From assembly GCA_015520145.1 (NCBI GenBank), contig WAQR01000166.1, positions 1 through 22,365 of the forward strand: 22,365 nt of DNA, given 5' to 3'. The stretch comes from Candidatus Hydrothermarchaeota archaeon. GTDB lineage: Archaea > Hydrothermarchaeota > Hydrothermarchaeia > Hydrothermarchaeales > WAQR01. Under the pieces are notes generated by a model. That model was not told the origin of the DNA. It saw nothing but the letters and a program-made list of their open reading frames with translations, and searched no databases. This document shows positions 1-8,115 of the stretch, piece by piece (the stretch's first letter is position 1; every line of letters begins with the position of its first letter). Both the position numbers and the translations under genes were made by a program.

Positions 1-284
1 AATTTTTCAAAGACTTCAATTGCCTTTTTGCCATACGCCATCTTCGTAAACGCCCCCACAGATATGACGAGCACTACGGTAAGTAAAAGGCTGATACCAG
101 GGATATCGTATCCGGTAAGCCTTGTAACCGGCTTGAGTATTCCATCAAAGAAATTGAATATCCATATCAGTACATATATCGTGACTGCAAGCGGTGTGAT
201 CACTGCAAGCCCGGTTATAAAACAGTCTCTGAGTTGAATACCTATCTTTCTGGTCGTTGTCTTACCTCCATATCCTTGGTCCAT
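1..284 (-). CDS. DUF502-family membrane protein, truncated at the window edge
   Basis: This is the N-terminal 94 residues of a minus-strand gene that runs off the left edge. The translation has a short basic N-terminus, then a hydrophobic helix preceded by LRDCFITGLAVITPLAVTIY. A linker with FFDGILKP and a second helix after IPGISLLL follow, ending at a VGAFTKMAYGKK-like turn. This order (two N-terminal helices, FFDG-like loop, IPG before the second helix) is what I know from DUF502 membrane proteins, whose function is unknown. The ATG at 284 overlaps the end of the upstream pantoate kinase gene by 23 nt, so the two are probably cotranscribed. No Shine-Dalgarno is visible before this ATG, so the start is only probable. 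Confidence 0.6.
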   Translation of the reverse strand, partial: MDQGYGGKTTTRKIGIQLRDCFITGLAVITPLAVTIYVLIWIFNFFDGILKPVTRLTGYDIPGISLLLTVVLVISVGAFTKMAYGKKAIEVFEK

Positions 285-1197
285 TATAATCGATTTTTGA
301 TACAATACCCTGGTATCCCAGGTATTCCAGGTGCTCGGCGACCATCTCAGGTTCGTCTGTCAGTGTGAAGACAGAGTTCCCGAGCATTATCATCGAAGAT
401 TCTATACCTCTCTTTTCAAGTTCTTTGATAACGGAATTGACCTCTTTACTCATTAACTTTGACCGATAAGCGAATATCTTCGAGAGTCTTAAAAAGTTTT
501 CTTCTGTCGGTGATTTCAGTATCTCATTTAAACATATGTTCCCTATTGCATTTATCCTTTTCTTTGTTTTTTGATCTGTAATGACGGCAGATGTCTGTAT
601 CTCCCTCCCTGCGGTAAAGGATACTACATAGGAATCTGACGGACCTGACGAATCTGATATCTCTCTGGCTTTGCCAATCCTCTCCACCTCCCCAATGCCA
701 GGCGCTCCCGGTTTCTTTCGCATGACAATGCCGCCGGTCATCTCTGCAATTACGTCCCCAAGCCCGGTTTTGTTCTTAACCTCTGCAACATGGGCAACCT
801 TCCCGCACTGTTCTTCTCCCATCTTCAGGTCAAGTATCTTGTTTATCCCGATAACTGCCCCGAGTGTACCTGCACCAGATGCTCCAAAACCCTGGCTCAT
901 CGGTACATCGAGTCTGTGAAACACCTCGATTCTGTACCCTCCTTTAACAATGCTTTTTAATGCAGTTTTTGTAACAGGGCACTCAAACGGCTTCCCGTTT
1001 ATATATGTCTTGATTGAGAGGCAGCCGCCTTCTCCCGTGCTCTCTCCTTCTTTTACTGCGACCTCTGTCCGCACCCCTTTGTCTATGACAACCCCGCAAC
1101 CTCTTGAACCGGTTTTCAGGTCATCCCCATGTTCTGCGATCTCAAAGAACCCTGTTATGTGCCCGGGCACGAATACCTCTGCTCTCATTTTTTCCAT
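262..1197 (-). CDS. Pantoate kinase (archaeal GHMP kinase)
   Basis: This protein phosphorylates pantoate to 4-phosphopantoate, the first of the two archaeal steps that replace bacterial PanC/PanK on the way to coenzyme A. The 311-residue length is normal for the family. It begins with the family signature FVPGHITGFFEI (residues 9-20) and has a GSRGCGVVID stretch near residue 31. The GHMP ATP-binding loop is SQGFGASGAGTLGAV near residue 100. The C-terminal half has GNSVFTL, another GHMP feature. It is divergent from the DUF1786 gene and overlaps the DUF502 gene downstream. The ATG at 1197 and a second in-frame ATG at 1188 are both possible. The start region lies inside a 16-bp tandem repeat. 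Assignment to pantoate kinase rather than another GHMP kinase rests on the N-terminal signature. Confidence 0.85.
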   Translation of the reverse strand: MEKMRAEVFVPGHITGFFEIAEHGDDLKTGSRGCGVVIDKGVRTEVAVKEGESTGEGGCLSIKTYINGKPFECPVTKTALKSIVKGGYRIEVFHRLDVPMSQGFGASGAGTLGAVIGINKILDLKMGEEQCGKVAHVAEVKNKTGLGDVIAEMTGGIVMRKKPGAPGIGEVERIGKAREISDSSGPSDSYVVSFTAGREIQTSAVITDQKTKKRINAIGNICLNEILKSPTEENFLRLSKIFAYRSKLMSKEVNSVIKELEKRGIESSMIMLGNSVFTLTDEPEMVAEHLEYLGYQGIVSKIDYNGPRIWR

Positions 1198-1224
1198 CTT
1201 CTCTTATCTCCATCTTCCCTTATC
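1193..1224. repeat. 16-bp tandem duplication over the pantoate kinase start
   Basis: Two adjacent 16-bp units (1193-1208 and 1209-1224) match at 15 of 16 positions. On the minus strand the unit is gataagRgaagatgga, so the second copy carries the ATG of pantoate kinase and the first supplies a purine-rich leader. A further partial copy may follow on the upstream side. Confidence 0.85.
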
Positions 1225-1308
1225 TTCTCATTATCTTGTCGTATTGTCTTTATGGAAACTATCCAGTTACCGTCATCAAATCCTCCTAATCACGGAGTTG
1301 CTGGAAAA

Positions 1309-1317
1309 CTTTTTAAG
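1309..1317 (+). promoter_or_regulatory. TATA-like box for the DUF1786 gene
   Basis: The sequence ctttttaag is centred 31 nt before the ATG at 1344, with no Shine-Dalgarno between them. This spacing predicts a very short or absent 5' leader. It is called by pattern only. Confidence 0.45.
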
Positions 1318-1343
1318 GTCTAGCTCATGAATAAATTGAATTT

Positions 1344-2444
1344 ATGGTTCTTACACTAAAAAAGAATTTGAGGAATTTGAGGATACTTGCAGTTGATGTC
1401 GGTATGGGTACCCAGGACATAATGCTTTACGACAGCCTGAAAGCACCCGGGAATAACATAAAGATGGTCATCCCATCCAGAACCACTGTACTGGCAGGCG
1501 AGATTTCAAATACCAGAGAGGACATCGTTTTTTTTGGCGAGACGATGGGAGGAGGGCCTATCGCCAGTGCAATTATCAGGCATATCAAAAAGGGATACCG
1601 CGTGTTCATGACAGAGAGGTCGGCGAGGACTATCAGGGACGATCTCGAGCAGGTGAAATTGCGTGGCGTTGAGATCATACCTGATGACAAATTAGATGAT
1701 CTAGGCGGTTACAGATGCAAGAAGATTGAGACAAAAGATGTGGACTTTGAGTTGATAAGAGACGTATTCTCAAGGGTTGGAGAGCGTTTTTCTTTCGATT
1801 ATATCGGTGTGGCTGTCCAGGATCATGGATATAAGGCAGGGAAATCCGACAGGGTCTTCAGGTTTGAGAAGATAAAAGAAGTTTTAAAAAGAGATGTAAA
1901 ACTGTACCAGCTGGGTCATCAAAAACCGCCCGAATATTTCACAAGGATGCGTGCAATCTACAGGACAGTTGAACGATATAACTCGAACATCTTTATTGTC
2001 GATACCAAGATTGCCGCAATTGCAGGGGCGATTCACGGGATTACTGAACGGCCGGTTGTATCAATAGATGTCGGGAATGGCCACACACTTGTTGCCCTGG
2101 TGGGTGAGGATGACAGGGTTTCTGGAATGTTTGAACACCATACTGGGCTGCTTGACAGGGAGAAACTGGAGGACATGATTGAAAGGTTTTTAAAGGGCGA
2201 GCTGACAAACCAGGAGGTCCTGGATGACGGCGGGCACGGATGCTATGTTAATATCAGGCAAGGTGAGGGATGTGGAGCACATGTCAGGAGGATAGTCGCA
2301 ACAGGGCCGAACAGGGGTATGCTTGAAGGCTCAAGACTCGATGTGGAGTCTGCAAACCCTTTTGGAGATGTTATGATGGCAGGGCCTGTCGGGATAGTGG
2401 ATATGATTATTAAAGGAGATATGGAGGCAGATATGGAGGCCTAG
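1344..2444 (+). CDS. DUF1786 (COG4012) protein with an ASKHA/actin-like fold signature
   Basis: The protein has 366 residues and unknown function. It matches what I recall of archaeal DUF1786/COG4012 proteins, sometimes loosely labelled as related to pyruvate formate-lyase activation. Two glycine-rich phosphate-loop-like motifs are visible: LAVDVGMGTQD near residue 15 and SIDVGNGHTLVAL near residue 235. Two such motifs a domain apart are the arrangement of sugar kinase/Hsp70/actin ATPases, so nucleotide binding is a reasonable inference. The middle has TRMRAIYR and a VDTKIAAIAGA segment. The last eight residues are a duplicated DMEA from a 12-bp tandem repeat. The stop overlaps the stop of the convergent KaiC-like gene. 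The activity remains unknown. Confidence 0.75.
   Translation: MVLTLKKNLRNLRILAVDVGMGTQDIMLYDSLKAPGNNIKMVIPSRTTVLAGEISNTREDIVFFGETMGGGPIASAIIRHIKKGYRVFMTERSARTIRDDLEQVKLRGVEIIPDDKLDDLGGYRCKKIETKDVDFELIRDVFSRVGERFSFDYIGVAVQDHGYKAGKSDRVFRFEKIKEVLKRDVKLYQLGHQKPPEYFTRMRAIYRTVERYNSNIFIVDTKIAAIAGAIHGITERPVVSIDVGNGHTLVALVGEDDRVSGMFEHHTGLLDREKLEDMIERFLKGELTNQEVLDDGGHGCYVNIRQGEGCGAHVRRIVATGPNRGMLEGSRLDVESANPFGDVMMAGPVGIVDMIIKGDMEADMEA
2418..2441. repeat. 12-bp tandem duplication at the DUF1786 C-terminus
   Basis: The unit gatatggaggca/gatatggaggcc occurs twice in phase and encodes DMEADMEA immediately before the stop codon. It is probably a slippage duplication that extended the tail without functional constraint. 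Confidence 0.8.
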
Positions 2445-3166
2445 AGTTCCAGGTCTTCTTTATCGAGGACTCTAAATTCGTTATTTTCGAAAATCAGCGG
2501 CAGATACCCCATCTTGTGATTTATGTTTCGCATTTTTACAATACTGATTAACCGGTTAACCGAGTGTCCGTTCTCTTCGATTTTCAGGTGGATTATCCCG
2601 TCTGCCAGGAACTCCTCTACACCAAATCGACTAAAAGACCCTTTCCCGGTAAGCATTTCACTGATTAAAAGTGTAGTATGATTTGTTTTACGAAGTTCCT
2701 CGAAGAAATAGTATAATTTGTTTCGCGGATTTTCAATGGTGGTCAGGCTGTACAATGCATCGAGGGAATCCAGGGCTATCAGTTCACAACCTTCAAAATT
2801 CCTGACTATATTGAGGATCTCATCTGTTATTGATGGCCATTCCAGTTCCATCCCAAAACTGTCGCCTAATAGTGTCTTTTTTCTGATATCACCGATGTCT
2901 ATCACTTCCAGATCCCCGTTAACACAGCTTAAATCAAGTCCCAGGCATTCCATCTGTTTTGTTATACTGTCTTTTCCCTGTTCCAGTGTGAGATAAAGTC
3001 CTTTTTTACCCTCATTTTTGGCAAGCTTGTAAAGCATATAGAATACTACAGATGATTTCATTGTGCCTGCATTGCCGACAACCAGTGCAATATGGCCCGC
3101 TGGAATCCCACCCTCAAGACACACATCAAAACCGTTGATATATGTCTTAATTTTATTCATGAACAT
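2441..3166 (-). CDS. Single-domain KaiC/RecA-superfamily ATPase
   Basis: The protein is 241 residues long, one RecA-like domain. The Walker A motif is GNAGTMKSS (residues 31-39), preceded by the family phrase CLEGGIPAGHIALVVG. The likely catalytic acidic residue is in YLTLEQGKDS (E62). Walker B is LIALDSLDAL (about 129-138). The later ISEMLTGKGSFSRFGVEEFL and IVKMRNINH segments match KaiC-like proteins, which are widespread in archaea and usually regulatory or signalling ATPases. It has one domain, so it is not a clock-type double-domain KaiC. A GGGGAGG Shine-Dalgarno (3170-3176) lies 3 nt before the ATG at 3166 and 9 nt before an in-frame ATG at 3160, so the latter may be the real start. Its partner is not evident from the context. 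Confidence 0.8.
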   Translation of the reverse strand: MFMNKIKTYINGFDVCLEGGIPAGHIALVVGNAGTMKSSVVFYMLYKLAKNEGKKGLYLTLEQGKDSITKQMECLGLDLSCVNGDLEVIDIGDIRKKTLLGDSFGMELEWPSITDEILNIVRNFEGCELIALDSLDALYSLTTIENPRNKLYYFFEELRKTNHTTLLISEMLTGKGSFSRFGVEEFLADGIIHLKIEENGHSVNRLISIVKMRNINHKMGYLPLIFENNEFRVLDKEDLEL

Positions 3167-3224
3167 ATTCCTCCCCTAGTTCCTTCCCTGGTATTGGTTT
3201 TGTTATTAGTTTATTATTAAGTGC

Positions 3225-3236
3225 ATTATATATTAT
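3225..3236 (-). promoter_or_regulatory. TATA-like box for the KaiC-like gene
   Basis: On the minus strand, aatatataat sits about 60 nt before the start. This would leave a leader of roughly 30 nt containing the GGGGAGG ribosome binding site. It is called by pattern only. Confidence 0.35.
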
Positions 3237-3283
3237 TTGAACCCAACTTGTTAATAAGTTTTTTGACTGTATAAGTGCAGTAA

Positions 3284-3292
3284 CTTTAAATA
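3284..3292 (+). promoter_or_regulatory. TATA-like box for the FAD dehydrogenase gene
   Basis: The sequence ctttaaata is centred 35 nt before the ATG at 3323, and no Shine-Dalgarno lies between. The transcript is predicted to be almost leaderless. An inverted repeat, aactt-N6-aagtt (3245-3260), lies just upstream and could be a binding site. Confidence 0.5.
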
Positions 3293-3322
3293 CTCAAATG
3301 TATGCTTAGAGTATGATATTAA

Positions 3323-4693
3323 ATGGAATACGATGTTATAATAATTGGTGCCGGACCGGCAGGCCTTTTTGCAGGCTATGAAATCTCTAAAAGAAGTAAA
3401 CTGAAGACAGTCATAATAGACATGGGAAAAGATGTCGATGAACGAAAATGTCCGATGGACAGGACAGATACCTGTATCAAATGCAAGCCCTGCAACGTTA
3501 TGTGCGGTGTTGGTGGGGCAGGTGGACTTTCTGACGGTACGCTGAACATCAAGCCTGATATCGGCGGGAATCTCTACGACTACTACAGTGAAAAAGAGGC
3601 CAAGGCACTTGTCAAGTACGTGGACGATGTATGGGTTGCAAGCGGTACACCGAACAGGTTATATCAGGCAACCGGTCCAGAGGCAGAAGAGCTGTCAAGG
3701 AAGGCGGCATCAGCAGGGATAGAATTTGTCCAGATCCCACAAAGACACATTGGAAGCGACCACACGCCAGAGGTGATAAAGAACATCAAAACGAACCTGG
3801 AAAAGAACGGCATTGAGTTCATGCTGAATACCACGGTTGAAGATATCCTAAATGGGGGAGTAAAGCTCTCCAGCGGCAAAATGATAAAGGGCAAATATAT
3901 TATCGCAACACCAGGGAGGTCTGGTGCGCCCTGGATGGTCAAGCAGGCTCAAAAGAGGGGGCTTAAGATAAGGCACGGACCTATTGATGTCGGGGTCAGG
4001 GTTGAAGTCCCGGCGATTTTGATGGACCCTGTGTGCAGTATAAACAGGGACCCGAAGTTTCACATCATCACAAAGACGTATGACGATTTTGTCAGGACAT
4101 TTTGTGTCAATCACAGGGGTTTTATGGTCAAGGAGACCTACCAGAACTATGTCGGTGTAAACGGCCACTCTCTAAGAGACAGGCAATCCGAGAATACGAA
4201 TTTTGCCTTCCTTACAAGGATCGAGCTGACAGAACCCGTAGAAAATTCGACTGATTACGGTGAATCCATTGCAAAGACTGCGACAACACTCGGCGGAGGG
4301 AAACCCCTTATCCAGAGACTCGGGGACCTCAGGAGAGGGAGGAGATCAACATGGAAGAGGGTAATGACAGGACATGTCAAGCCGACACTTCGAGGTGTAA
4401 CACCAGGCGATATCGCGATGGTAATGCCTCACAGGATTGTCACAAACATCCTCGAGGGCCTGGAGAGGCTAAATGACGTAATACCCGGGGTCGCATCAGA
4501 TTCTACACTGCTCTATACACCTGAAATAAAATTCTATGCGATGCAGGTGGAGGTCGGGAAGGCAATGGAGACAAGTATCCCGAACCTGTTTATTGCAGGG
4601 GACGGTGCGGGAGTTTCCAGAGGGATTATCGTTGCCTCTGCAACAGGTGTTATGGCTGCAAGGGGGATACTGGAAAAAGAGGGTATTGGATGA
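3323..4693 (+). CDS. FAD-dependent dehydrogenase of the COG2509 type
   Basis: The protein has 456 residues. The N-terminus carries a dinucleotide-binding motif, IIIGAGPAGLFAGYE (residues 6-20), and the C-terminus has the closing FAD motif GDGAGVSRGIIVASATGV. Between Rossmann strands is a cysteine set C51-x2-C54-x2-C57-x3-C61, followed directly by GVGGAGGLSDGTLN. That last phrase is typical of COG2509 proteins, uncharacterised flavoproteins annotated as NAD(P)/FAD-dependent oxidoreductases. Four cysteines in ferredoxin spacing could hold an iron-sulfur cluster, which is an inference. Substrate and partner are unknown. The gene is monocistronic by its own TATA box, and the next gene has its own promoter. 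Confidence 0.8.
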   Translation: MEYDVIIIGAGPAGLFAGYEISKRSKLKTVIIDMGKDVDERKCPMDRTDTCIKCKPCNVMCGVGGAGGLSDGTLNIKPDIGGNLYDYYSEKEAKALVKYVDDVWVASGTPNRLYQATGPEAEELSRKAASAGIEFVQIPQRHIGSDHTPEVIKNIKTNLEKNGIEFMLNTTVEDILNGGVKLSSGKMIKGKYIIATPGRSGAPWMVKQAQKRGLKIRHGPIDVGVRVEVPAILMDPVCSINRDPKFHIITKTYDDFVRTFCVNHRGFMVKETYQNYVGVNGHSLRDRQSENTNFAFLTRIELTEPVENSTDYGESIAKTATTLGGGKPLIQRLGDLRRGRRSTWKRVMTGHVKPTLRGVTPGDIAMVMPHRIVTNILEGLERLNDVIPGVASDSTLLYTPEIKFYAMQVEVGKAMETSIPNLFIAGDGAGVSRGIIVASATGVMAARGILEKEGIG

Positions 4694-4749
4694 CCTGTGT
4701 CCAGGTGTTCCGGGATACCTGTATCGTCCGGCCGCAGTCCGTCCGTTAA

Positions 4750-4758
4750 CTTTAATAA
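4750..4758 (+). promoter_or_regulatory. TATA-like box for the GT39-like gene
   Basis: The sequence ctttaataa is centred 31 nt before the ATG at 4785. This argues for that ATG over upstream in-frame codons, which lie inside the preceding gene, and predicts a near-leaderless mRNA. Confidence 0.5.
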
Positions 4759-4784
4759 CATCCCCGGGCAAAGGCTGTTATAGT

Positions 4785-6827
4785 ATGTCGTCAAATAAAA
4801 CTCCAAACGCCTATGCCTGTACTTATATCTCCTGGTCAGCTGTGATACTCATATCTTATGCAATCATCTACTGGCTACGTTCTTTTGACACGAACATATT
4901 TTTCAACTGGGGCGATATATTCAATGGTGTAGATACAGCAGGGCTATTTTTATTACTGATACTCTCTATTGCACTCTCATACATTCTCTCAAACACGAGA
5001 TTCGAACTAAATCACAGGCTGACGCCGCTGTTGATATTTCAGGCCGCGTTTCTTTTAGGTGCGATATTCTGGAGCGTTCCTGAAACCAATCCTGATATGG
5101 GCAGGTATTTTTTTGAAGCAAAATATCTTGAGGCATACGGGATACAGACATTCATCAATGACTGGGGTACTAAACTGGATGTGCTCTCAGACTTTCCTGC
5201 TGTACCCTTTATCTACGGGCTGATATTCAGATTTATAGGCGAATCCAAGGTCTACATCCAGATATTTACAACCGCCCTTTTCGCCATGACCTGTACGCTC
5301 ACCTACTTAATCGGTAGAAAGTTCTGGACAGGGAGTATCGGGCTATATGCTGCCCTGTTCCTCCTAAGCTTCCCCTACCTGCTGGTAAAGACCCCTCTAA
5401 CACTTGTATCCATCCCGCTCATGTCTTTTCTCATCGCCGCGATATATGCGACCATAAAAGCCCTGGAGACCACCCCGGCAGGGCACGGGACAGGGCCACC
5501 GTGGACAATATGGGTATGGACTGTGGTCTCGGTTGTGCTTATATTCCTGACATTCCTTACAAAGGCGTCTGCAACCCTGATGCTCGTCACAATCCCTGTG
5601 ATATTCCTTATAAGTTATATAAAGACAAAATCCAGGGCAGATGCCAGGGCGGTGATATCCCGCATTGCGATAATCACCATACTTTCAGGTGCGTTGATCC
5701 TCCTATTCGCCATCTGCAAGTTCGATGTCCTCGTAGATATGTATGGTATAATAAGCGCATTCAAAGAGAGGCAGGCAGGTTTTCACGAATCCACGTCATC
5801 CCTGCTATTTTTCCAGATCAACCCCCTGATAACCTTTATGGCCATATACTCCGCCTATATCATGCTCCGTAAAAGGGATATAAACTATATGCTGCCACTT
5901 ACCTGGGCATTGATCCCTTTGATATTCCTGTACGACACCCGATCCAGGTATCTCTTACCCACACTGCCTGCAATAGCTATCATGGCATCAATCGCTATCA
6001 ATAACGGGATCAAAACCGGAAACATCAGGAAGTTTGTGGCATCGAGCATAATCATCTGTTCGATTGCAATCGCAGTATTTTTCTATCTGCCGTTCACCCA
6101 TACATACAGCAGCATGAACATAAAAAATGCAGCAGAATACACAAACCAGCTCGGTACAGATGTTGAACTCTTCCCGGTATTCCCAGTAGATTATCCTTAC
6201 AACCTCAATATCCTCATAGCCTTATTTGACATATACTCGGAAAATACAGTAAAAACCCCGGCATACCGGCCAGTACCTTCATCATATCCCAATGCACGAA
6301 AGACGTGGGCATGGACATGGGTATATAGAGACCCTCCGCCATACTACTCAAGGGAATCTGCACCTGATAGCAGTATAGTAATAATAAGTCCAGAGATAGA
6401 ATCCGAATTACCAGAAAACCTTAAAACTAGGTTAGAAGAGGGCTACGACCTGGAGAAAGTCTACAGTGCAGGGGATGTGAGCACTATTCGTCCGTATGTT
6501 GCCACGGTATATATCCCGAAACCAAGGATAGTGGTGAAATCACCAAGAGGCAACGAGACATTTAAAACCGGCACAGCCATCAATATTACGTGGGAAATAG
6601 AGAGTGTCAGAGACGTGTTTCCGACATTCGTCATAAATGTCTACAGCCCATCTACCGGCATATACCAGATGATTAATGGGACAACAGGTTATTCGTACAT
6701 GTGGAAAATAGACCCGCAGATATTCCCGCCTGCAGACGATTACAGGATAAGGATCCAGGGCTCACACAATAACTGGCAGACATACTACTATGCTGACGTA
6801 GGGAATTTTTCGATTGAGGTCGGTTGA
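4785..6827 (+). CDS. GT39/ArnT-like membrane glycosyltransferase with a C-terminal KNH/Kre9-like beta domain
   Basis: The protein has 680 residues from the ATG at 4785, chosen because a TATA-like box lies 31 nt upstream. An open frame reaches back to 4536 but overlaps the previous gene. About ten or more hydrophobic helices fill residues 15-500. The first large loop contains NPDMGRYFFEAKYL, the position where polyprenyl-phosphate-sugar transferases of the GT39/ArnT/PMT kind have their acidic catalytic residue. A non-membrane domain from about residue 575 has IVVKSPRGNETF, INITWEI and DDYRIRI. This is the pattern of the Ser-Thr-rich/KNH (Kre9-like) beta-sandwich found on secreted proteins. The fusion would place this domain outside the cell. 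A GT2 gene follows. The likely role is transfer of a lipid-linked sugar to a surface glycan or protein, with acceptor unknown. Confidence 0.7.
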   Translation: MSSNKTPNAYACTYISWSAVILISYAIIYWLRSFDTNIFFNWGDIFNGVDTAGLFLLLILSIALSYILSNTRFELNHRLTPLLIFQAAFLLGAIFWSVPETNPDMGRYFFEAKYLEAYGIQTFINDWGTKLDVLSDFPAVPFIYGLIFRFIGESKVYIQIFTTALFAMTCTLTYLIGRKFWTGSIGLYAALFLLSFPYLLVKTPLTLVSIPLMSFLIAAIYATIKALETTPAGHGTGPPWTIWVWTVVSVVLIFLTFLTKASATLMLVTIPVIFLISYIKTKSRADARAVISRIAIITILSGALILLFAICKFDVLVDMYGIISAFKERQAGFHESTSSLLFFQINPLITFMAIYSAYIMLRKRDINYMLPLTWALIPLIFLYDTRSRYLLPTLPAIAIMASIAINNGIKTGNIRKFVASSIIICSIAIAVFFYLPFTHTYSSMNIKNAAEYTNQLGTDVELFPVFPVDYPYNLNILIALFDIYSENTVKTPAYRPVPSSYPNARKTWAWTWVYRDPPPYYSRESAPDSSIVIISPEIESELPENLKTRLEEGYDLEKVYSAGDVSTIRPYVATVYIPKPRIVVKSPRGNETFKTGTAINITWEIESVRDVFPTFVINVYSPSTGIYQMINGTTGYSYMWKIDPQIFPPADDYRIRIQGSHNNWQTYYYADVGNFSIEVG

Positions 6828-6893
6828 GGATAAAAGACAGATGGATAAGAGATATAGATATTGAGATACAGACATATAAGGACCCGACAGTAA

Positions 6894-6902
6894 CTATTTA
6901 AG
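6894..6902 (+). promoter_or_regulatory. TATA-like box for the GT2 gene
   Basis: The sequence ctatttaag lies about 42 nt before the ATG at 6940. Transcription would start near 6922, leaving a short leader that holds the GGTGG ribosome binding site (6925-6929). Confidence 0.4.
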
Positions 6903-6939
6903 CAGTACAATTGATTTATGATTGGTGGTTGGGCTAAAT

Positions 6940-8073
6940 ATGATACAGAACACAATAATAATCCCTGCATATAATGAGGAACACGGTATAGAGGTAGTTT
7001 TAAACAGGATCATGCAGGTTATAGATGATACCTCTGAAATAATAGTGGTAAATGACGGATCAGACGACAGGACCGGGGAGGTTGCAAGAAAATTTGATAT
7101 TCGTGTAATTGACCACAGTAAGAACAAGGGGAAGGGAGCTGCCATGCGTACAGGTATTAAAAACGCATCAGGCGAGAATATAATATTCATAGATGCAGAT
7201 AATACATATCCCGCAGAAACGATAAAGAAGATTGTAGACGAGCTGCAGTATGGAAACGATATGGTAGTCGCATCGAGGCTCTCTGGCAGCGCTGAGAATA
7301 TCCCATTTTTCAACAGGATGGGTAACAACGTATTCAGGCTGATGTTCAAATATGTCTACGGAGCAAGAACCAGCGATCCACTAAGCGGTCTGTATGGGAT
7401 AAAGAAGACGCATCTTCTAAACATGGACCTGGTATCAGCGGGATTCGAGATAGAGACCGAGATTACAATAAAGGCGGCGAGGATGGGGCTTAATGTCAAG
7501 GATATCCCGATAACCTATGGGGAACGGATAGGAGAGGTAAAGCTTGACCCTCTAAAAGACGGATATCGAATCTTCCGCACCCTCCTCTCACTTATAACGC
7601 TCTATAACCCAACACTGATTTTTATCATGCCAGGGACAATATTCTCACTTACAGGGATCGCACTTATGATCGTACTCCAAAACCAGTCGATGACTCTTGG
7701 TGGGATATCACTTGGTATCCATACATTTATATTTGCGAGTCTGTTGACCCTCGTCGGGTTCCAGGTCGCGATATCAGGAGTCACTGTCGGCATGTATGCA
7801 GTAGCACACAAATTCTGTGAGGAGGATGTGTTTGTTAATCTATACACAAGGAAGACGACGACGAGAGTTATAATACTGGTCGGTATACTTTTTATATTAA
7901 TGGGGCTGACGCTGGGCGCACGGATTGCTGGTGAGTGGATAAGTGGAGGATTTGGGGTGATTTACGAGGTACAGCAGGCAGTGCTCTCCGCTACACTTAT
8001 AATAATCGGGATACAGGTCATTTTTGCATCGATTTACCTGAAGATCTTCATAAATGAACTTAAAAGCAGATAG
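6940..8073 (+). CDS. GT2 glycosyltransferase with C-terminal membrane helices (dolichyl-phosphate-sugar synthase-like)
   Basis: The protein has 377 residues. The GT-A domain opens with IIIPAYNEEHGIEVVL and continues with VVNDGSDDRTGEVA and the KNKGKGAAMRTGI loop. The metal-binding FIDADNTYP motif (DxD) follows, then SRLSG and SDPLSGLYG. This is the family layout of dolichyl-phosphate mannose/glucose synthases, which make polyprenyl-phosphate sugars for transferases such as the GT39-like protein upstream. Four hydrophobic segments follow from about residue 225. An in-frame TTG at 6922 would add six residues, but GGTGG sits properly in front of the ATG at 6940, so I prefer 6940. Sugar and lipid specificity cannot be read from the sequence. 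Confidence 0.8.
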   Translation: MIQNTIIIPAYNEEHGIEVVLNRIMQVIDDTSEIIVVNDGSDDRTGEVARKFDIRVIDHSKNKGKGAAMRTGIKNASGENIIFIDADNTYPAETIKKIVDELQYGNDMVVASRLSGSAENIPFFNRMGNNVFRLMFKYVYGARTSDPLSGLYGIKKTHLLNMDLVSAGFEIETEITIKAARMGLNVKDIPITYGERIGEVKLDPLKDGYRIFRTLLSLITLYNPTLIFIMPGTIFSLTGIALMIVLQNQSMTLGGISLGIHTFIFASLLTLVGFQVAISGVTVGMYAVAHKFCEEDVFVNLYTRKTTTRVIILVGILFILMGLTLGARIAGEWISGGFGVIYEVQQAVLSATLIIIGIQVIFASIYLKIFINELKSR

Positions 8074-8091
8074 AAACCGGGGGACTACACA

Positions 8092-8115
8092 CTTCACTAC
8101 ACCCCTCACTATACC
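8092..8115. repeat. Imperfect 12-bp tandem duplication
   Basis: The units cttcactacacc and cctcactatacc (10 of 12 identical) span the gap after the GT2 gene and the 3' end of the EpsI-like gene. Confidence 0.6.

Noticed and set aside
28..237. A 69-codon plus-strand open frame at the left edge
   Set aside because: It is the antisense shadow of the minus-strand DUF502 membrane protein, which has recognisable family features.
950..1330. Plus-strand open frames covering the pantoate kinase 5' half
   Set aside because: Composition is Ser/Pro/Phe-rich as expected from reverse reading of a real gene. No motif or ribosome binding site is visible.
2441..3166. KaiC-like gene considered as part of a circadian clock
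   Set aside because: It has only one RecA domain and no kaiA or kaiB nearby. Single-domain KaiC-like ATPases are common in archaea with other roles.
4536..4784. Upstream extension of the GT39-like gene
   Set aside because: The frame overlaps the end of the FAD dehydrogenase gene. A TATA-like box 31 nt before the ATG at 4785 marks the true start.
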